This document shows, in pieces, positions 15,690-23,995 of a stretch of 45,018 bases of DNA. The notes beneath the pieces are model-generated. The model searched no databases. It saw nothing but the letters and a program-made list of their open reading frames with translations, and was not told the origin of the DNA. Source of the stretch: Bacteroidota bacterium (GTDB lineage: Bacteria > Bacteroidota > Bacteroidia > Bacteroidales > Prolixibacteraceae). The stretch spans positions 1 through 45,018 of the forward strand of contig JAUYMU010000108.1 of NCBI GenBank assembly GCA_030698405.1. Direction: 5' to 3'. How positions within the stretch are numbered: the first letter of the stretch is position 1; every line of letters begins with the position of its first letter. The position numbers were made by a program, and so were the translations under genes.

Positions 15690-16196
15690 CTAGTTTGTCT
15701 TAAACTTAAATTTTATTTCAGAAAGATCTTTGTTGGCCTTTTCTATTTTTAATTTCAGGTCTTCCTTGAAAGCTATCAGCTTGACTGCAAGTTGCTGATC
15801 ACCAATTGCCATCATCTGAACTGCCAGAATTCCGGCATTTTGAGCGCCGTTAACGGCCACGGTGGCGACCGGAATTCCCGGAGGCATTTGTACAATTGCC
15901 AGCAACGAATCCAAGCCGTTTAAGGAGGCATTTATCGGAACTCCGATTACCGGCAAAGTTGTCATTGCTGCAATTACGCCCGGCAAATGAGCGGCCATTC
16001 CGGCGGCAGCAATAATCACCTCGATACCCCGCGCTTTGGCCTCTTTGGCAAATTTTTCCACAGCTTCAGGCGTCCTGTGTGCCGATAAAGCATTGATTTC
16101 AAACGGTATTTCAAAATCGTCCAATACTTTTGCTGCAGCTTCCATTACTCCCAAATCGGAGGTGCTCCCCATTATAATGCTTACTCTTGGTTCCAT
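15690..16196 (-). CDS. purE: N5-carboxyaminoimidazole ribonucleotide mutase
   Basis: 168 residues from the ATG at 16196 (MEPRVSIIMGSTSD); a TTG eight codons upstream is less likely. PurE converts N5-CAIR to CAIR in purine synthesis. The conserved blocks are GSTSDLGVM (phosphate binding), SAHRTPE with the catalytic His, AAAGMAAHLPGVIAA and VPINASLNGLDSLLAIVQMPPGIPVATVAVNGAQNAG. The C-terminal tail is Lys-rich. A TATTTTTG box on the minus strand at 16262-16269 may be its -7 element. Divergent from hpt, another purine gene. Confidence 0.95.
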   Translation of the reverse strand: MEPRVSIIMGSTSDLGVMEAAAKVLDDFEIPFEINALSAHRTPEAVEKFAKEAKARGIEVIIAAAGMAAHLPGVIAAMTTLPVIGVPINASLNGLDSLLAIVQMPPGIPVATVAVNGAQNAGILAVQMMAIGDQQLAVKLIAFKEDLKLKIEKANKDLSEIKFKFKTN

Positions 16197-16330
16197 CTTT
16201 TCAGTATTTAATTTTTCCAATAGAAATTAGTTTTGTTACTTTGTCGCTTTATTTTCTGAGGCAAAAATAAGCCAAAAAATCAGAAAATTTTGATTCCACA
16301 ACAACTGAATATTTCCCAATTTGAAGAACG

Positions 16331-16873
16331 ATGAAAAACGTAACTATTCTTGACAAGGAATTTGAGCTATTTATTCCTTACGAAAAAATCAGGTCTATTG
16401 TAGAAGAAATGGCCGAGAAAATGAACCATGATTTTAAAGATAAAAATCCATTATTTATCTGTATTCTGAATGGGTCGTTCATGTTTGCAGCCGAAATATT
16501 CAAACGCATTTCATTGCTCGATGCTGAAATTTCGTTTATTAAGCTTGCTTCTTATTCAGGAACAAGCACTACCGGAAAAATAACAGAATTGATCGGTTTG
16601 AATGAAGATTTGACTGGTCGCACGGTTGTTGTTTTGGAAGACATTGTGGATTCAGGTATTACAATTGAAAAAACGATTGAGCAGATCAGAAGCAAAAACC
16701 CATTGGATATCAAAATTGCAACATTGCTTTTAAAGCCTGATTCACTGAAGGTAAAAGTGCCGTTGGACTATATAGGAATTGAAATCCCAAATGACTTTAT
16801 AGTTGGCTACGGGCTGGATTACAATGGCCGAGGGCGTAATTTGATTGATATTTATAAAGTAACCGAAAAATAA
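16331..16873 (+). CDS. hpt: Hypoxanthine phosphoribosyltransferase
   Basis: 180 residues. It salvages hypoxanthine and guanine to IMP and GMP with PRPP. The PRPP-binding motif VVVLEDIVDSGITIEKT lies at about 99-115. FICILNGSFMFAAE is the pyrophosphate-binding PPi loop, LIKLASYSG-like sequence is the flexible loop, and VGYGLDYNGRGRNL is the C-terminal purine-contact segment. It begins the rightward hpt-adk pair (adk ATG 16 bases after its stop). Confidence 0.95.
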   Translation: MKNVTILDKEFELFIPYEKIRSIVEEMAEKMNHDFKDKNPLFICILNGSFMFAAEIFKRISLLDAEISFIKLASYSGTSTTGKITELIGLNEDLTGRTVVVLEDIVDSGITIEKTIEQIRSKNPLDIKIATLLLKPDSLKVKVPLDYIGIEIPNDFIVGYGLDYNGRGRNLIDIYKVTEK

Positions 16874-16889
16874 CCAATTGATCTTTAAG

Positions 16890-17462
16890 ATGTTAAATCT
16901 TGTATTGTTTGGCGCACCTGGCGCCGGGAAAGGCACACAAGCCGATTTTCTCATTGAAAAATTCAAACTGATTCACCTTTCAACAGGTGATTTGTTGCGC
17001 AATGAGATTGCTGCAAAAACCGAACTTGGAATAGAAGCCAAAAGATTGATGGACAAAGGTTTTCTTGCTTCAGATTCGATCGTAATTAGTATGATCAAAT
17101 CAAAGCTTCAGGAAAACAGAGATGTCAACGGATTTATCTTTGATGGCTTTCCGCGGACAGTAGAACAGGCAACTGCGCTCGATGATCTTTTAGAAGAAAT
17201 GGGTACTTCAGTTTCCGGAATGCTTTGCCTTTGTGTGCCAAGACAAGAATTGGTTGATCGGATAATTACTCGGGGCAAAACGTCCGGACGTCCTGATGAT
17301 CAGGATGTATCGATAATTGAAAACAGAATCAGGATATACAATGAAAAGACTGATCCGTTAAGGGATTATTATTCGGCTCAAAACAAATATTTTAAAATTG
17401 ATGGTATGGGTTCGGTCGAAGAGATTGCAAATCGGTTGATTGAGACAGTTAGTTCACTTTAA
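16890..17462 (+). CDS. adk: Adenylate kinase (short form)
   Basis: 190 residues from the ATG at 16890; an in-frame TTG four codons earlier is rejected because MLNLVLFGAPGAGKGT is the standard start. It interconverts AMP, ADP and ATP. The P-loop GAPGAGKGT is at 8-16, the AMP-binding STGDLLR follows, then FDGFPRTVEQA. The LID is the short type (RGKTSGRPDDQ) without zinc cysteines. It is followed by a strong terminator (17483-17520). Confidence 0.96.
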   Translation: MLNLVLFGAPGAGKGTQADFLIEKFKLIHLSTGDLLRNEIAAKTELGIEAKRLMDKGFLASDSIVISMIKSKLQENRDVNGFIFDGFPRTVEQATALDDLLEEMGTSVSGMLCLCVPRQELVDRIITRGKTSGRPDDQDVSIIENRIRIYNEKTDPLRDYYSAQNKYFKIDGMGSVEEIANRLIETVSSL

Positions 17463-17482
17463 GTTTCTGATAATAAACACAT

Positions 17483-17520
17483 AAAGACGATTGGTTTGTT
17501 GGCCATTCGTCTTTTTTTTT
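17483..17520 (+). terminator. Intrinsic terminator after adk
   Basis: AAAGACGA pairs with TCGTCTTT around a 16-base loop, and T continues for ten bases. It ends about 30 bases before the obgE ATG, so obgE must either be read through or have a promoter in that short gap. Confidence 0.85.
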
Positions 17521-17549
17521 GCATATTGCGCCCCCTAATAAAATCATCG

Positions 17550-18539
17550 ATGGCAGATACAAATTTTGTTGATTACGTTAAAATATTTTGCAAATCAGGC
17601 AATGGCGGTCCCGGATCGACCCATCTGAGAAGAGAAAAATCGGAACCCAAGGGTGGTCCTGACGGAGGCGATGGCGGTCGCGGAGGACATATTATCCTGA
17701 GAGGAAATGCTCAAATGTGGACACTGCTTCACCTGAAATACCGTAAACATGTTTTTGCAGGTCATGGAGGATCAGGAGGAAAACAATGCAGCAGCGGCGC
17801 TGATGGTGAGGACGTGATTCTGGATGTTCCTTTGGGAACCCTGGCCAAGGATGCCGAAACCGGTGAATTTCTCTTCGAAATCACCCAGGATGGCGAATCA
17901 CATATTCTTGTTCCTGGTGGACGCGGAGGTTTGGGAAATACTCATTTTAAATCGCCAACCCAGCAGACTCCACGTTTTGCACAACCTGGTGAAGAACTGA
18001 TTGAAGGTTATTATACACTGGAGTTGAAAATTTTGGCTGATGTTGGTTTAGTTGGATTTCCAAGTGCAGGAAAATCAACGTTGCTTTCGGTTGTTTCGGC
18101 CGCAAAGCCCAAAATTGCCGATTATCCTTTTACCACACTGGTTCCAAATCTGGGAATTGTAAGTTACCGCGATAACCAATCGTTCGTAATGGCCGACATT
18201 CCCGGGATTATTGAAGGAGCTCACGAAGGTAAGGGTCTTGGACTTCGCTTTCTGCGCCACATCGAACGCAATTCCATGCTTTTGTTTATGGTTCCGGCGG
18301 ATGCAAAAGATTACCGGAAAGAATTTTTTATCCTGATGAACGAGCTGGAAAAATACAATCCGGAATTGCTCGATAAAGAGCGTTTTCTTGTGATCAGTAA
18401 AAGCGATTTTCTGGATGAAGAGTTAAAAACTGAAATTTCTGAGGTTTTGAAGGACATTCCGCATCAGTTTATTTCATCCATAACAGGAGAAGGAATCCTT
18501 GGTCTGAAAGATAAAATCTGGCAAATACTGAATAAATAA
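17550..18539 (+). CDS. obgE: GTPase ObgE/CgtA
   Basis: 329 residues from the ATG at 17550 ([13 protein letters not shown]); the upstream in-frame extension would run through the adk terminator and is rejected. The glycine-rich Obg fold spans residues 1-158 ([19 protein letters not shown]). The G domain begins [12 protein letters not shown], then [14 protein letters not shown], the [13 protein letters not shown]3 motif and SKSD as G4. Obg GTPases act in 50S ribosome assembly and stress control. The C-terminal Obg-specific domain of some bacteria is absent, as is usual in Bacteroidota. Confidence 0.96.
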   Translation: MADTNFVDYVKIFCKSGNGGPGSTHLRREKSEPKGGPDGGDGGRGGHIILRGNAQMWTLLHLKYRKHVFAGHGGSGGKQCSSGADGEDVILDVPLGTLAKDAETGEFLFEITQDGESHILVPGGRGGLGNTHFKSPTQQTPRFAQPGEELIEGYYTLELKILADVGLVGFPSAGKSTLLSVVSAAKPKIADYPFTTLVPNLGIVSYRDNQSFVMADIPGIIEGAHEGKGLGLRFLRHIERNSMLLFMVPADAKDYRKEFFILMNELEKYNPELLDKERFLVISKSDFLDEELKTEISEVLKDIPHQFISSITGEGILGLKDKIWQILNK

Positions 18540-18545
18540 CGGGTT

Positions 18546-19241
18546 ATGGATGTTTTAGAAGCAATCCGGCAAACAGACCAAGCGCTTTTACTTTTCCTGA
18601 ACAGTTTTCACAACAGCTTTTGGGACAAGGTCAATGTTTTATGGACCAGCAAGGAAATCTGGTATCCGTTTTATGCACTTCTGCTGTATTTTATCATTAA
18701 AAAGTACGGCCGGAATTCAATCTATATCATCATTATTCTTGCGCTGGCAATTGCTGTTAGCGACCAGTTTTCAGGATTGATTAAGGATTTGACACAACGA
18801 CTGCGACCAACGCATGATCCAAATTTAAGTGGTATAATCCACAACGTTGTAAACAAAGGCGGACTTTACGGTTTCTTTTCGGCACATGCAGCCAATAGCT
18901 TTACGGTAGCTGCTTTTACAACTTTTTTGTTCAGGAACAGGTGGTATTCCATGCTGATTTTTATTTGGGCAATCGTTGTTTCATACACGCGTATCTATCT
19001 GGGAATGCACTTCCCGCTGGATATTCTCACAGGTTGCGTCTGGGGTATCCTCACCGGTTTTGCGGCTTACAAAGCAATTATCTGGATTCAAAAAAAGTAC
19101 TTTAAATCGATGCTTCCCGATATTTCAAAAACCAACCTTTCCAATGAAGAGTCGGCAACGATATTGGTTTCGTTTATTATCTACATCGCAACCATGCTCT
19201 TAACAATCAATCGTTTAGCTCATTACCAGTTTTTTAATTAA
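18546..19241 (+). CDS. PAP2-family membrane phosphatase (undecaprenyl-diphosphatase-like)
   Basis: 231 residues with five or six membrane segments. The three PAP2 motifs are present: KDLTQRLRPTHDP (K-x6-RP form), GFFSAHAANSFTVAAF (variant of PSGH with the catalytic His) and RIYLGMHFPLDIL (S/T-R-x5-H-x3-D form). Such enzymes dephosphorylate undecaprenyl pyrophosphate or phosphatidic-type lipids at the membrane. It follows obgE by 6 bases and shares one base (TAATG) with the MutS-family gene downstream. Confidence 0.88.
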   Translation: MDVLEAIRQTDQALLLFLNSFHNSFWDKVNVLWTSKEIWYPFYALLLYFIIKKYGRNSIYIIIILALAIAVSDQFSGLIKDLTQRLRPTHDPNLSGIIHNVVNKGGLYGFFSAHAANSFTVAAFTTFLFRNRWYSMLIFIWAIVVSYTRIYLGMHFPLDILTGCVWGILTGFAAYKAIIWIQKKYFKSMLPDISKTNLSNEESATILVSFIIYIATMLLTINRLAHYQFFN

Positions 19242-21034
19242 TGGAACACAAAATCACAAGCAAATACGAGGCTTTAGCGCTAAAATTCCAACAGGAACTC
19301 GATAAAAAGAGACTTCAGGTTCGTCTTATTTCATGGCTTAGGCTTGCTTTTTTTCTGGCTGTTATTCCGGTTTTTATTTACCTGATGCCTGTTAGTTATC
19401 TGGTTGGCTGGATCACTGTTGTTGTCTGTTTATCCGCTTTTCTCTTTTTGGTCAAACGGTCGGTCAGCGCTGAAAAGCAACTGAAATATCTTCAAAATCT
19501 GGCCGAAATAAATACAAACGAAATAAAGGGAATCAATCGCGATTTCAGCCCGTTTGATCCGGGAATTGAATTTATTCATCCCGATCACGATTATTCGTAC
19601 GACCTTGATTTGTTTGGTGAGAATTCGTTCTTTCAATTTCTGAACAGGACAGTCACTTCAGGAGGTAAAAACAAATTGGCCGCATCGGTGCAAAAAAGCA
19701 ATGTGGATGCTGAAACTATCAGGCAAAAACAATTGGCTGTTAATGAATTGGCCGAAGATTTGGATTGGCGGCAACAATTCCTTGCATCAGGGCGAAATGC
19801 TGAAAATACAGGTTTTGCTGAAACTGTTTTTCATCAGAAAGAAGCCATTATTCTTAAGCATGTTACTTTTCTGAAAGTTATTCTTTTCATTCTTCCTGCT
19901 ATTACCATGATATTGGGAATTTTTTGGATAATGGATTCAATACCCGATCAGTTGTTTTATTTTGCTGTTTTTACGCAGTGGGTTTTGTTTCTTTCCTATT
20001 CGCAAACCATCAGTAAATTCAAAAAGGCATTCGGTTTAAAAACGAAATTGTTGAATCAGTATGTTGATATGCTGTTGCTTATCGAGGAAAAGGAATTTAA
20101 TTCAGATTATTTGGTTCAACAAAAGAGCAAATTATACAATCAGGGAAAACCAGCTAGTCAGATCACTTCCGCTCTTCAGAAAACTCTGAACCAATTGGAT
20201 TATACACAGAATATTCTGGTTGGATTTGTGCTGGATTCAATCTTTCTTTGGGATATTCGCTGTGTTTACCAATTGCACAAATGGCAAAAAAACTTTGGAG
20301 GTCAATTGGAAGAATGGTTTGACGTAATTGCTGAATTTGATTCAATGATCAGTTTGGCCAATTTGAATTTCAACCATTCTGAATGGGCGGTTCCAGCGAT
20401 TTATCCGGGTGGGTTTACAATTCAGGCTGAAAACCTCGGACACCCGCTGATTGCTGCCGGGAAAAGAATTGACAATCAATTTGAACTGTACAATGGACAG
20501 CAGATTGTAATTATTACCGGAGCAAATATGGCCGGGAAAAGTACTTTTTTGCGTACGGTTGGAATTAACCTTATTCTGGCTTCACAAGGATGTAAGGTTT
20601 GTGCCACTTCCTTTGGATTTTCGCCGGTGCGCCTGTTTACAAATATGCGCACCACTGATAATCTGATGAAAGACGAATCGTATTTTTATGCCGAGTTGCT
20701 GCGTCTGAAAAATATGCTGGAACTACTCCGCAACGGTGAAAAGCTTTTCATTATTATTGATGAAATGCTGAAAGGAACCAATTCTGTTGACAAACTGAAT
20801 GGTTCAGTTGAGGTTCTGAAACAACTGGTGCAGCTTAATACGCATTGCATGGTGGCTACCCACGATTTGAAACTGACAGAGTTGGCAAATCGTTTTCCGG
20901 GGATTATTAAAAATCAGTGTTTTGAGGTAAACCTTTCCGGCGATGAGTTGCAATTTGATTATAAGCTGAAGGAGGGTGTAACCAGCACCATGAATGCTAC
21001 TTTCCTGATGAAAAAAATGGGGATTATAAAGTAA
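19241..21034 (+). CDS. Membrane-anchored MutS-family ATPase
   Basis: 597 residues. The C-terminal third is a MutS ATPase domain: Walker A GANMAGKST at 427-435, MRTTDNLMKDESYFYAEL, Walker B FIIIDEMLKGTN at 503-514 and the HDLKLTELA His-switch segment. The mismatch-recognition and connector domains of MutS1 and the Smr endonuclease of MutS2 are absent. Four hydrophobic segments (about 34-50, 53-70, 209-231 and 235-253) flank a lever-like helical region. The protein therefore looks membrane-bound, which is unusual for a MutS relative and argues against classical mismatch repair. One-base overlap with the PAP2 gene suggests an envelope-linked role. Confidence 0.88.
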   Translation: MEHKITSKYEALALKFQQELDKKRLQVRLISWLRLAFFLAVIPVFIYLMPVSYLVGWITVVVCLSAFLFLVKRSVSAEKQLKYLQNLAEINTNEIKGINRDFSPFDPGIEFIHPDHDYSYDLDLFGENSFFQFLNRTVTSGGKNKLAASVQKSNVDAETIRQKQLAVNELAEDLDWRQQFLASGRNAENTGFAETVFHQKEAIILKHVTFLKVILFILPAITMILGIFWIMDSIPDQLFYFAVFTQWVLFLSYSQTISKFKKAFGLKTKLLNQYVDMLLLIEEKEFNSDYLVQQKSKLYNQGKPASQITSALQKTLNQLDYTQNILVGFVLDSIFLWDIRCVYQLHKWQKNFGGQLEEWFDVIAEFDSMISLANLNFNHSEWAVPAIYPGGFTIQAENLGHPLIAAGKRIDNQFELYNGQQIVIITGANMAGKSTFLRTVGINLILASQGCKVCATSFGFSPVRLFTNMRTTDNLMKDESYFYAELLRLKNMLELLRNGEKLFIIIDEMLKGTNSVDKLNGSVEVLKQLVQLNTHCMVATHDLKLTELANRFPGIIKNQCFEVNLSGDELQFDYKLKEGVTSTMNATFLMKKMGIIK

Positions 21035-21045
21035 TTACAAAAAGA

Positions 21046-21069
21046 AAGCCCTGCAATATTGCAGGGCTT
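21046..21069. terminator. Bidirectional terminator between the MutS-family gene and the cold-shock gene
   Basis: A perfect 24-base palindrome: AAGCCCTGCAAT followed directly by its complement. It is the only structure between the two convergent genes. Confidence 0.75.
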
Positions 21070-21100
21070 CGAACTTTTAAATCTTTAAAATATTAGACTA

Positions 21101-21292
21101 TTATGCTAGTTTAACATTTACCGCGTTTAATCCTTTTCGTCCCTCTTGAAGTTCGTAAGTTACGTCGTCATCTTCTCTGATTTGGTCAACCAAACCTGAA
21201 ACGTGAACGAAGTATTCTTTGTCAGATTCACTGTCTTTAATAAAACCGAATCCTTTAGATTCGTTGAAAAATTTAACTTTACCTGTTTTCAT
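21101..21292 (-). CDS. Cold-shock-domain protein (CspA family)
   Basis: 63 residues, a single cold-shock OB fold. RNP1 is KGFGFI at 14-19 and RNP2 is YFVHVS at about 27-32; the start MKTGKVKFFNESKGFGFIKD is typical. It binds single-stranded RNA and DNA and acts as an RNA chaperone. It is monocistronic, with a TATATTTG -7 box at 21324-21331 and the palindromic terminator at 21046-21069. Confidence 0.95.
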   Translation of the reverse strand: MKTGKVKFFNESKGFGFIKDSESDKEYFVHVSGLVDQIREDDDVTYELQEGRKGLNAVNVKLA

Positions 21293-21323
21293 AATATGTA
21301 ATAAAAAAATTGAAATATTGATG

Positions 21324-21331
21324 CAAATATA
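21324..21331 (-). promoter_or_regulatory. -7 box for the cold-shock gene
   Basis: The minus strand reads TATATTTG, 32 bases before the ATG. No clear -33 element. Confidence 0.5.
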
Positions 21332-21426
21332 GGGAAATATAGTTTATAACCTTATTTTAACGAAAAAAAATCCGAATTAATGTAAAATAAATGAGCGTTT
21401 TGTTCGTTTGGCTCAATCGGTAAAAA

Positions 21427-22746
21427 TTATTTGCTATTCAAAAGATCGTTGCTCAGCGCCTGAAGTGTTTGTTTTTTCAGATCGGTTTTTACCAGTACAG
21501 AAATGTTGTGACGGCTTCCACCATACGAAATCATCCTGATTGGAATATCTTTGAGAGCCGCAAATACTTTGGCAGCAAATCCTGTCTCTTCGGCAATCAT
21601 TTCGCCAACAATACAAGCAATTGTCAAATCGTAGTCAACTTCAACTTCCCCATATTCTTTCAATTCCGAAACAATTTCTTTCAGGTGTTTGGTATTGTCT
21701 ATGGTAAGTGAAACCGCAACTTCCGAAGTTGAAATCATATCAATCGGAGTTTTAAAGAACTCGAAAATCTCGAAAATATTTTTCAGGAATCCGTAGGCAT
21801 TCAACATTCGGTAAGAGCGTATTTTAATGGCCGTAATCCCATCTTTTGCTGCAACTGCCTTTATCCCGTGACTGCTGGATTCTGCTGTGATTAGTGTTCC
21901 TTCGTCGCTTGGGTTCATGGTATTTTTCAGGCGAACCGGAATGTTTTGCAGTTTGGCCGGAAGAACGGTTTGCGGATGCAGAATTTTTGCACCGAAATAA
22001 GCCAGCTCAGCTGCTTCATCGAACGAAAGCTGGTCAATTTTTTTTGTATTTTCAACAAAACGTGGATCGTTGTTGTGGAATCCGTCAATATCAGTCCATA
22101 TTTCAACTTCCTCAGAATCAATGGCTGCACCAATTAAAGTAGCAGAGTAATCGCTTCCTCCGCGTTGCAGGTTGTCGATATCGCCCGTGGCATTTCTGCA
22201 AATGAATCCCTGTGTGATATAGTAATCGGCAACTTCATTTTCCTGAAGAACTTTTGCAATATTTTCACTAATAAAATGAGCGTCGGCAGCTTTATCGCTG
22301 TCAATTTTCATAAAATCCAATGCAGGAAGGTAAACTGTTTTATATCCGTTTTCGAGCATTAATTCTGCAAAAAGGGCTGTTGATAGTAATTCTCCCTGGG
22401 CGATAATGGCGTTTTCTCCCACTTCGTTAAATTCTCCTGAAGTGAATGATTTGATGGTTTGAAAAATACTGAAAACAACAGTTTTGCCCTTTTCTTTCTT
22501 CTCTTCTGTTGTGTATAAATCGTTGACTACCTTGTAGTACTTCTGTTCCAATTGGTTGATTACCTGCCTGGCAGCATCTTTGTTCTTTTTCTTAAGATAG
22601 TTGGCTATTTCAACCAGCGAATTGGTTGTTCCCGACATGGCCGACAAAACAACAATTTTTTGATTTCCATCGGTAATCAGCTGCATCACCGCACGCATGT
22701 TTTCTACCGATCCTACGGAGGTTCCTCCAAATTTTAATACTTTCAT
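21427..22746 (-). CDS. Aspartate kinase
   Basis: 439 residues, monofunctional. It phosphorylates aspartate, the first step toward lysine, threonine and methionine. The kinase domain begins KVLKFGGTSVGSVENM and includes RGGSDYSATLIGAAI and WTDIDGFHNNDPRF. Two ACT regulatory domains follow (about 300-435): IKIRSYRMLNAYGFLKNIFEIFE and the domain ending SVLVKTDLKKQTLQAL, implying feedback control by an amino acid. It is a single gene here, not fused to homoserine dehydrogenase. I see no lysine riboswitch in the short leader. Confidence 0.95.
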   Translation of the reverse strand: MKVLKFGGTSVGSVENMRAVMQLITDGNQKIVVLSAMSGTTNSLVEIANYLKKKNKDAARQVINQLEQKYYKVVNDLYTTEEKKEKGKTVVFSIFQTIKSFTSGEFNEVGENAIIAQGELLSTALFAELMLENGYKTVYLPALDFMKIDSDKAADAHFISENIAKVLQENEVADYYITQGFICRNATGDIDNLQRGGSDYSATLIGAAIDSEEVEIWTDIDGFHNNDPRFVENTKKIDQLSFDEAAELAYFGAKILHPQTVLPAKLQNIPVRLKNTMNPSDEGTLITAESSSHGIKAVAAKDGITAIKIRSYRMLNAYGFLKNIFEIFEFFKTPIDMISTSEVAVSLTIDNTKHLKEIVSELKEYGEVEVDYDLTIACIVGEMIAEETGFAAKVFAALKDIPIRMISYGGSRHNISVLVKTDLKKQTLQALSNDLLNSK

Positions 22747-23082
22747 AGTGTAAAACCTCTAATTTAAAAGGAGTTAAGTAATTATTTTTTATTGAAGCAA
22801 AGATGTAAAATATTTTTGAAATCGAATACCTGATTTACGATTTGAAAGTAAATATTGCCTTTTATTTAAGAATTCGTCTTTTTCATGACTGATTATAGAT
22901 GAATTACTTTCAATTCGTAATTTTGCCATTTTAGAGAACTGGGGGCATGGGGCTGGGAGCATCAAGGCAGGACGATTGAAGATTAATGATTAACCGCTTG
23001 GGATTAACTATTCAATCCTTCAACCCGGAGCTCTGGATCGGCACGCAACTTGGAACTTGAAACATGGAACTTTGAACTCTTT
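22747..23082. other. Gene-free stretch between aspartate kinase and the GntR gene
   Basis: The side nearer 22747 should hold the aspartate kinase promoter (a near -7 box, CATCTTTG on the minus strand, lies at 22799-22806). The far end carries heptad-like tracts (CAACTTGGAACTTGAAAC and similar, about 23045-23080). I see no gene and no structured RNA in it. Confidence 0.55.
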
Positions 23083-23799
23083 TTAAAACGTTCCGAATAT
23101 CGAATGTTTGGCCGAATTAAACCAGATGGTTGAATAAATATTAAACCCTTCGCGGTTGGTATTCAGTTTTCGCTCTATACTCAAAACAGGCTCGCCAACC
23201 GCAATATTCAAAAGTTTACCAATGAGCTGATCCGCTTTTATTGCTTTTAGTTTTTGTTCTCCACCTTTAATTTCAATTTGATATTGGGTGCGAAGTGTCT
23301 CGAAAAGAGATTTGTTTTCGAATGAACGACTTGAGAACCTTGGCAAATTGATGTTCGGAATGTGGTTAATGTCATAGAATACAGGCTGTTCATCCACTAA
23401 ACGCAAACGTTCCATATAAATACAGCCCGATTCGCGTTCAATGTCACTTAACTCAAAAGGAAAATGTTCAGGCCAGGGTTTAATCTGCGGTTTTTGCAAA
23501 ATCTGGGTTTGCAGATACTGATGGCCGATTGCGGAAGCAGTTCCCGAAATACTTAAAATACCGATATCCTGAGGCGGTTTCCTTACGATGCTGCCTTTGC
23601 CTTGTTTTTTCGAAATAAAACCATCATTCACCAAAGCTTCCAACGCCTGTCGTACAGTAGGCCTTGTGATGTTGTGAACAGCGCATAATTCATTTTCAGA
23701 AGGCAACAGGCTTCCTTCTTCATATACTCCTGAAAGAATGTGCTTCCGTAGTATTTCATATATTTTTTTGTGCTGCGGTACTTTATTTTCTTCGGCCAT
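23083..23799 (-). CDS. GntR-family (HutC/UTRA) transcriptional regulator
   Basis: 238 residues from the ATG at 23799 (MAEENKVPQHKKIYE); a longer frame runs upstream through the operator and is rejected. The winged helix-turn-helix is at about 8-75 (LLPSENELCAVHNITRPTVRQALEALVNDGFI). A UTRA ligand-binding domain follows (about 90-235, with YMERLRLVDEQPVFYDINHIPN and the ending IEIKGGEQKLKAI through SIERKLN). It is divergent from the 2-oxoacid dehydrogenase genes, and two matching palindromes lie in the shared promoter region. The likely role is ligand-responsive control of that complex and of itself; the ligand is unknown. Confidence 0.9.
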   Translation of the reverse strand: MAEENKVPQHKKIYEILRKHILSGVYEEGSLLPSENELCAVHNITRPTVRQALEALVNDGFISKKQGKGSIVRKPPQDIGILSISGTASAIGHQYLQTQILQKPQIKPWPEHFPFELSDIERESGCIYMERLRLVDEQPVFYDINHIPNINLPRFSSRSFENKSLFETLRTQYQIEIKGGEQKLKAIKADQLIGKLLNIAVGEPVLSIERKLNTNREGFNIYSTIWFNSAKHSIFGTF

Positions 23800-23817
23800 A
23801 ATGGTATGAATTTGAGC

Positions 23818-23825
23818 CAAAAGTA
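23818..23825 (-). promoter_or_regulatory. -7 box for the GntR regulator gene
   Basis: The minus strand reads TACTTTTG, a TAnnTTTG match, 18 bases before the ATG. The palindromic operator at 23853-23868 sits where a -33 region would be. Confidence 0.45.
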
Positions 23826-23852
23826 ATAAATAAAAATCATTTTTTAAATTTA

Positions 23853-23868
23853 ACTTGTAAATACAAGT
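23853..23868. promoter_or_regulatory. Perfect 16-bp palindromic operator, probable GntR site 1
   Basis: ACTTGTAAATACAAGT: perfect 7-base arms around AA. TTGT-n4-ACAA type palindromes are common for HutC-like GntR proteins. It lies 54 bases before the GntR ATG. Confidence 0.7.
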
Positions 23869-23951
23869 AAAATAATATAGTTTTGATCCGTCAAACAATG
23901 TGAAGCTTTAGCTATTGAATTAGTAGTGATTTAGCCAACAATACTGTTTGT

Positions 23952-23967
23952 AGTTGTGTTTACAAGT
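23952..23967. promoter_or_regulatory. Second operator, probable GntR site 2
   Basis: AGTTGTGTTTACAAGT matches the complement of site 1 at 14 of 16 bases. It lies 28 bases before the ATG of the E2 gene, so the divergent genes each have one site, about 100 bases apart. Confidence 0.65.
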
Positions 23968-23995
23968 TGATAAAAGTTGTTAAAACAAATCAGAT

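Noticed and set aside
22747-22900. A lysine riboswitch before aspartate kinase
   Set aside because: The leader is short and AT-rich, with no long multi-stem structure.
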